Shown in pieces: positions 15,058-17,925 of a stretch of 17,925 nt of DNA. Within the stretch, counting starts at the first letter, position 1. Each line of letters starts with the position of its first letter. Location: contig JBCDEC010000075.1 in NCBI GenBank assembly GCA_039179965.1, positions 1 to 17,925 of the forward strand. Direction: 5' to 3'. The translations under genes were made by a program, and so were the position numbers. Source of the stretch: Marinibacterium sp039179965 (GTDB lineage: Bacteria > Pseudomonadota > Alphaproteobacteria > Rhodobacterales > Rhodobacteraceae). The notes beneath the pieces are model-generated. The model made no database searches. It saw only the letters and a list, made by a program, of their open reading frames with translations, and had not been told where the DNA came from.

Positions 15058-15432
15058 ATGGAAGAAACACACCCGAATGCCTTCATGGCGGATTGTCCCA
15101 CCCGTAACATCCTCGCGCGTCTGGCGGAGAAATGGACGATGCTGACCCTCGCCGCGCTCAAGGACGGGACCATGCGCTTTGGCGCCCTGCACCGCCGGAT
15201 CGAGGGGGTGTCGCAGAAAATGCTGACAAAGACGCTGCGCAAACTCGAACGGGACGGGCTGGTCAGCCGGCATGTCTTTGATGAGATGCCCTTGCGCGTG
15301 GAATATGCGCTCACCCCCATGGGCGACGAAGTGTCGGATCTCGTGCTGGCGCTCAAGGCCTGGACAGAGACCAATATGGACCGGATCGTATCGGCCGGCG
15401 ACAGCGTGCCGGATGCGGTCGCTCCCGGCTAG
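15058..15432 (+). CDS. HxlR-family winged-helix transcriptional regulator
   Basis: This 124-residue regulator is the usual HxlR size. Residues about 12-100 form the winged helix: CPTRNILARLAEKWTMLTLAAL, then RFGALHRRIEGVSQKMLTKTLRKLERDGLV and the wing REYALT-like segment LRVEYALTPMGDEV. C13 in DCPTRNIL sits where redox- or electrophile-sensing members (HypR, YodB type) have their reactive Cys. It is divergent from the NADP oxidoreductase/hydrolase pair and probably regulates them and itself through the boxes at 15023-15055. The ATG at 15058 follows AGAGGTAAGC. Reactive electrophiles or quinones as signal are suggested by family and neighbours, not shown. Confidence 0.9.
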   Translation: MEETHPNAFMADCPTRNILARLAEKWTMLTLAALKDGTMRFGALHRRIEGVSQKMLTKTLRKLERDGLVSRHVFDEMPLRVEYALTPMGDEVSDLVLALKAWTETNMDRIVSAGDSVPDAVAPG

Positions 15433-15481
15433 GAGAGGCGCAGAGCCCGTCACTCCAACAGGATCTCATGACCCGGGACCG

Positions 15482-15509
15482 GGCCAGCCCGCTCTGGTCG
15501 GGCCTGGCC
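15482..15509. terminator. Possible terminator hairpin between convergent hxlR and class III aminotransferase genes
   Basis: GGCCAGCCCG (15482-15491) pairs with CGGGCCTGGCC (15499-15509) across a 7-base loop, with one bulged G. It fills the end of the 78-base gap between convergent stop codons (15432 and 15511). There is no T-run on either side, so it is a strong hairpin but an unproven terminator. Confidence 0.4.
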
Positions 15510-15510
15510 C

Positions 15511-16839
15511 CTACCGGGACTCTGCCTGACGGGCCGCGTGCTGAAACGCCAGATCCAGTCCGTTTGAGATCGCATCGAGGTCATCCATCGACAGGCAGAG
15601 CGGAGGCACCATCCGCAGACAGGACTGGAACGGCCCGGATTTTGACAGGATGATCCCCTGATCGCGGCAGGCTTCAAAGACCTCGGTGGTGGTGGCCTTG
15701 TCCGGTGTCTTTTCCGCCCGGTCGCTGACCATCTCGATGGCCAGCATCAGGCCCGTGCCACGGACATCTCCGATGGCGCGGTGCTTGTCCTTCAGATCGT
15801 GCAGCCGTTCCAGCAAAGCGGCGCCGACGCAGCGGGCATTGGCCTGCAGGCCTTCGTCGCGCAGCACGGCCAGGACGGCGCGCGCGGCAGCGGCCGATGT
15901 CGGGTTGGCGCCATAGGTGTGGAACATGAACTTTTCGGCCATCGGTTCTGCCACATGTTTTTTGGCGACCACGGCACCGATGGGAAAGCCGTTGCCCAAG
16001 CCCTTGGCCATCACAACAACATCGGGTACGACGCCATCCGCCTCAAACCCCCAGTAGTGAGCACCGGTGCGTCCAAAGCCGGATTGCACCTCATCTGCGA
16101 TGTAAAGCCCGCCAGCCGCGCGCACCCGTGCGGCGGCGCCTGACATATAGCCCGAGGGCATTTCAACGATCCCGCCATAGCCCTGTACGCTTTCCACAAA
16201 CATACCCGCGATCCGGCCCGACGTGGCCGAAGCGATGGTGCGGTCGATCTCGTCGAGATAAGGCTGCGTTCCGGGGCCGAAAATGCCTCGGTACTGGTTG
16301 GGTTCGGGCACAAAGGCCACATTGCCCGGCATCCCGGGATGACGCCACCCGGCGATCCCGGTGATGGATTGCGCCGCTGCCGTCGGGCCGTGGTAAGCGG
16401 TGCGCAGCGCCAGCAGATCAAGGTTGCCCGTATAGGTCCGCGCCATGGTCATCGCCAGATCAATGGCTTCGGAGCCGGAGTTCGTCAGATGCACGACCCA
16501 GTCATGTCCAGCTGGCATCGTGGCGGCCAATTCTTCGGCCAGATGCGCAGGGGTCGGGTGGTAGAACATCGTCGTGCAATGGGTCAGGTCCTGCGCCTGC
16601 GCCATGGCTGCGGCGACCACGCGCGGATGCGAATGACCCACGGAGATACAGACATTCATCCCCAGCAGGTCGGTGTATTTCTTGCCGTCCGTGTCCCACA
16701 GGTATTGTCCCTGACCCCTGCGGAATACAATCGGGTCGCGAAACGGGGTGAACCGGGTAAGGGACGCGGCGTAGTAGCGGTCCCGCCGGGCTGCGGTTGC
16801 GTCAAAATCCCAGTCTGTCTGCAGCGGTTGGTCGGTCAC
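15511..16839 (-). CDS. Class III PLP aminotransferase, AGXT2-like
   Basis: This is a 442-residue fold-type I aminotransferase. The features seen are the phosphate-binding S121-G-S123 (LTNSGSEAIDLAM), the stacking aromatic Y149 before H150 (TAYHGPT), D249-E250 in LYIADEVQSGFGRTG, the PLP lysine K279 in VVVMAKGLGNGFPIGAV, and the FHTYGANPTSAAAARAVL segment typical of the alanine-glyoxylate aminotransferase 2 / class III catabolic group. Relatives transaminate omega- or alpha-amino acids with glyoxylate or pyruvate; mammalian AGXT2 also accepts dimethylarginines and beta-aminoisobutyrate. The start is GTG at 16839, overlapping the upstream flavoprotein stop by four bases (GTGA), so the two are co-expressed. 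It is last in its operon as far as seen, and ends at a hairpin facing hxlR. Class certain, substrate inferred at most. Confidence 0.9.
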   Translation of the reverse strand: MTDQPLQTDWDFDATAARRDRYYAASLTRFTPFRDPIVFRRGQGQYLWDTDGKKYTDLLGMNVCISVGHSHPRVVAAAMAQAQDLTHCTTMFYHPTPAHLAEELAATMPAGHDWVVHLTNSGSEAIDLAMTMARTYTGNLDLLALRTAYHGPTAAAQSITGIAGWRHPGMPGNVAFVPEPNQYRGIFGPGTQPYLDEIDRTIASATSGRIAGMFVESVQGYGGIVEMPSGYMSGAAARVRAAGGLYIADEVQSGFGRTGAHYWGFEADGVVPDVVVMAKGLGNGFPIGAVVAKKHVAEPMAEKFMFHTYGANPTSAAAARAVLAVLRDEGLQANARCVGAALLERLHDLKDKHRAIGDVRGTGLMLAIEMVSDRAEKTPDKATTTEVFEACRDQGIILSKSGPFQSCLRMVPPLCLSMDDLDAISNGLDLAFQHAARQAESR

Positions 16840-17925
16840 GTCTGGCCTCCGGATTTCATTCGAGTGCTGTCGGGATCAAAAGGTGGCTCTGTCAGAATAC
16901 GCGCCGCGCGGTGCTGGCCCAGGATCGAAACGCTAAGGTCTGTACGCGCGGCGGTATCGCGCAGATAGGCAAGCGCAAGGACCTTGTCGGTGCGGTGGCC
17001 GTAGGCGCCCGACGTCACGATGCCCACGGGCTGATCCGCGCGCCAGAGCGTATGCGCATAAAAGGGATCGATCTCTCCGGCTTCGATTTCGAGCAGGACC
17101 ATCGCCCAGGGGTCCTCGGTCAGGAGCTCATCGCGCACCTCAGGTCGCACAAAGGGAGCCAATCCCGCTTCGATCGGGCTGCGCTCGGTGGTCAGATCGC
17201 TGCCCCAGCCGCGATACCCTTTTTCCAGCCGCATGGAAATTGCGGCATAGGCGCCGTAAAAGCCAAGGCCATGCGGTTGCGCCCGCTCTTCCAACACCGT
17301 GAACAGCGTGGCGGCCCGGTCCGCCGCGACGTGCAGTTCCCATCCCGCCTCGCCAATGTAGGACAGGCGAAGGGCGCGCACCGGAGCGCCCGCAAGCGTG
17401 GCGTTGCGCGCGCTGAGCCAGGGCATGTCCGCCAGTTCGGGCAGAACGTCTGCCGCCCTGGGGCCCATAACGCCAATCACCGCGACGTCATCGGTCACAT
17501 TCGACACCGTCACGTCAAAGTCAGCGGCACAGGCCTGCAGAACGTCGAGGTCAATCTCCTCCGCCGCCGCCGCCGACGTCAGATAGGCCTGGTCTGCGCC
17601 AAGCCGTGTCACGGTGAATTCAGACAAGACGCCGCCGGCGGGCGTCAGTGCATGGGTCAAGCCGATCCGCCCCGGTTTGGGCGCCCGGTTGGCGCCAAGC
17701 GCCTCAAGGAAGGGCGTGATGTCGGGGCCGGCGAGGTCGAACTTCGAGAACACGGACATATCGCTGAGCCCGACCCGGTCGCGAACGGCGGCGCATTCCC
17801 GGGCGACCGGTTCGAACCAGTTGGTCCGCGCGAAGCTGTCCACGGTCTCCGCGCCGGGCGCGTCGGCGAACCAGTTCGGCCGTTCCCATCCGTAGGCGGC
17901 GCCGAACACCGCGCCGCGGGCGGCG
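16836..17925 (-). CDS. Dimethylglycine-dehydrogenase-like flavoprotein, C-terminal part (cut by window end)
   Basis: The 3-prime part of a gene that continues past the right edge. The visible 362 codons begin inside RGAVFGAAYGWERPNWF, the segment joining the flavin part to the aminomethyltransferase part in this family. They then cover a GCV_T domain (NWFEPVARECAAVRDRVGLSDMS, SYIGEAGWELHV, MRLEKGYRGWGSDLT) and a GCV_T C-terminal barrel ending in EPPFDPDSTRMKSGG. A possible GTG at 17909 is not the true start, because homology to the family runs through it to the edge; the FAD domain should lie outside. The protein is homologous to the gene at 7862-10282 (compare ends PFDPDSTRMKS and PFDPSGARMRS) but clearly diverged. 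It is coupled to the AGXT2-like aminotransferase by a four-base overlap. Confidence 0.88.
   Translation of the reverse strand, partial: AARGAVFGAAYGWERPNWFADAPGAETVDSFARTNWFEPVARECAAVRDRVGLSDMSVFSKFDLAGPDITPFLEALGANRAPKPGRIGLTHALTPAGGVLSEFTVTRLGADQAYLTSAAAAEEIDLDVLQACAADFDVTVSNVTDDVAVIGVMGPRAADVLPELADMPWLSARNATLAGAPVRALRLSYIGEAGWELHVAADRAATLFTVLEERAQPHGLGFYGAYAAISMRLEKGYRGWGSDLTTERSPIEAGLAPFVRPEVRDELLTEDPWAMVLLEIEAGEIDPFYAHTLWRADQPVGIVTSGAYGHRTDKVLALAYLRDTAARTDLSVSILGQHRAARILTEPPFDPDSTRMKSGGQT

Noticed and set aside
1..17925. CRISPR arrays, prophage genes, rRNA or tRNA genes
   Set aside because: No regularly spaced repeats, phage structural genes or RNA gene structures were found on either strand by eye.

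Overview
The window looks like chromosomal DNA of an alphaproteobacterium, most likely a Rhodobacterales (Roseobacter-group) member. The reasons are its GC-rich codon usage, densely overlapping ATGA/GTGA gene junctions, an IS91-type element of the integrase-plus-transposase kind, and several dimethylglycine/sarcosine-dehydrogenase-like flavoproteins with fused aminomethyltransferase domains. This is a judgement from gene content; no marker gene or rRNA is present.

Left part (1-3884). An outer-membrane/periplasmic transporter-like protein (281-1051) is followed by about 0.8 kb with no convincing gene. Next comes a decayed IS91-family element (about 1836-2620, minus strand), in which one chimeric reading frame joins the start of the element's tyrosine integrase to the end of its transposase. 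A nested inverted repeat lies just upstream of the integrase start. An exported serine hydrolase of the beta-lactamase fold (2808-3884) stands alone.

Central catabolic region (3944-13448). A FCD-type GntR regulator and an agmatine-deiminase-family enzyme form a leftward two-gene operon. Divergent from it runs a seven-gene rightward operon with almost no spacing: class IV (branched-chain type) aminotransferase, MhpD-type hydratase/decarboxylase, a small unknown protein, an 806-aa dimethylglycine-dehydrogenase-like flavoprotein, and then a polar-amino-acid ABC importer (binding protein and two permeases). The importer's ATPase is encoded separately on the opposite strand, convergent with the permeases. 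The gntR/aminotransferase intergenic region and the ATPase promoter carry closely matching palindromes, TTTTC(G/A)ACA-N10/11-TGTCGAA(A/T)A. This suggests that one regulator, probably the GntR protein, controls both. The simplest reading is an inducible system for importing and degrading an N-methylated amino acid, possibly a guanidino or other basic one.

Right part (13512-17925). A leftward pair encodes an alpha/beta hydrolase with a Cys at the nucleophile position and a small F420-type NADP oxidoreductase. Divergent from the pair is an HxlR regulator with the N-terminal Cys typical of redox-sensing members. At the right edge a second leftward operon carries another dimethylglycine-dehydrogenase-like gene (cut by the window end) overlapping an AGXT2-like class III aminotransferase. 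The window therefore holds two separate flavoprotein-demethylase plus aminotransferase modules. No RNA genes, CRISPR arrays or prophage genes were found.
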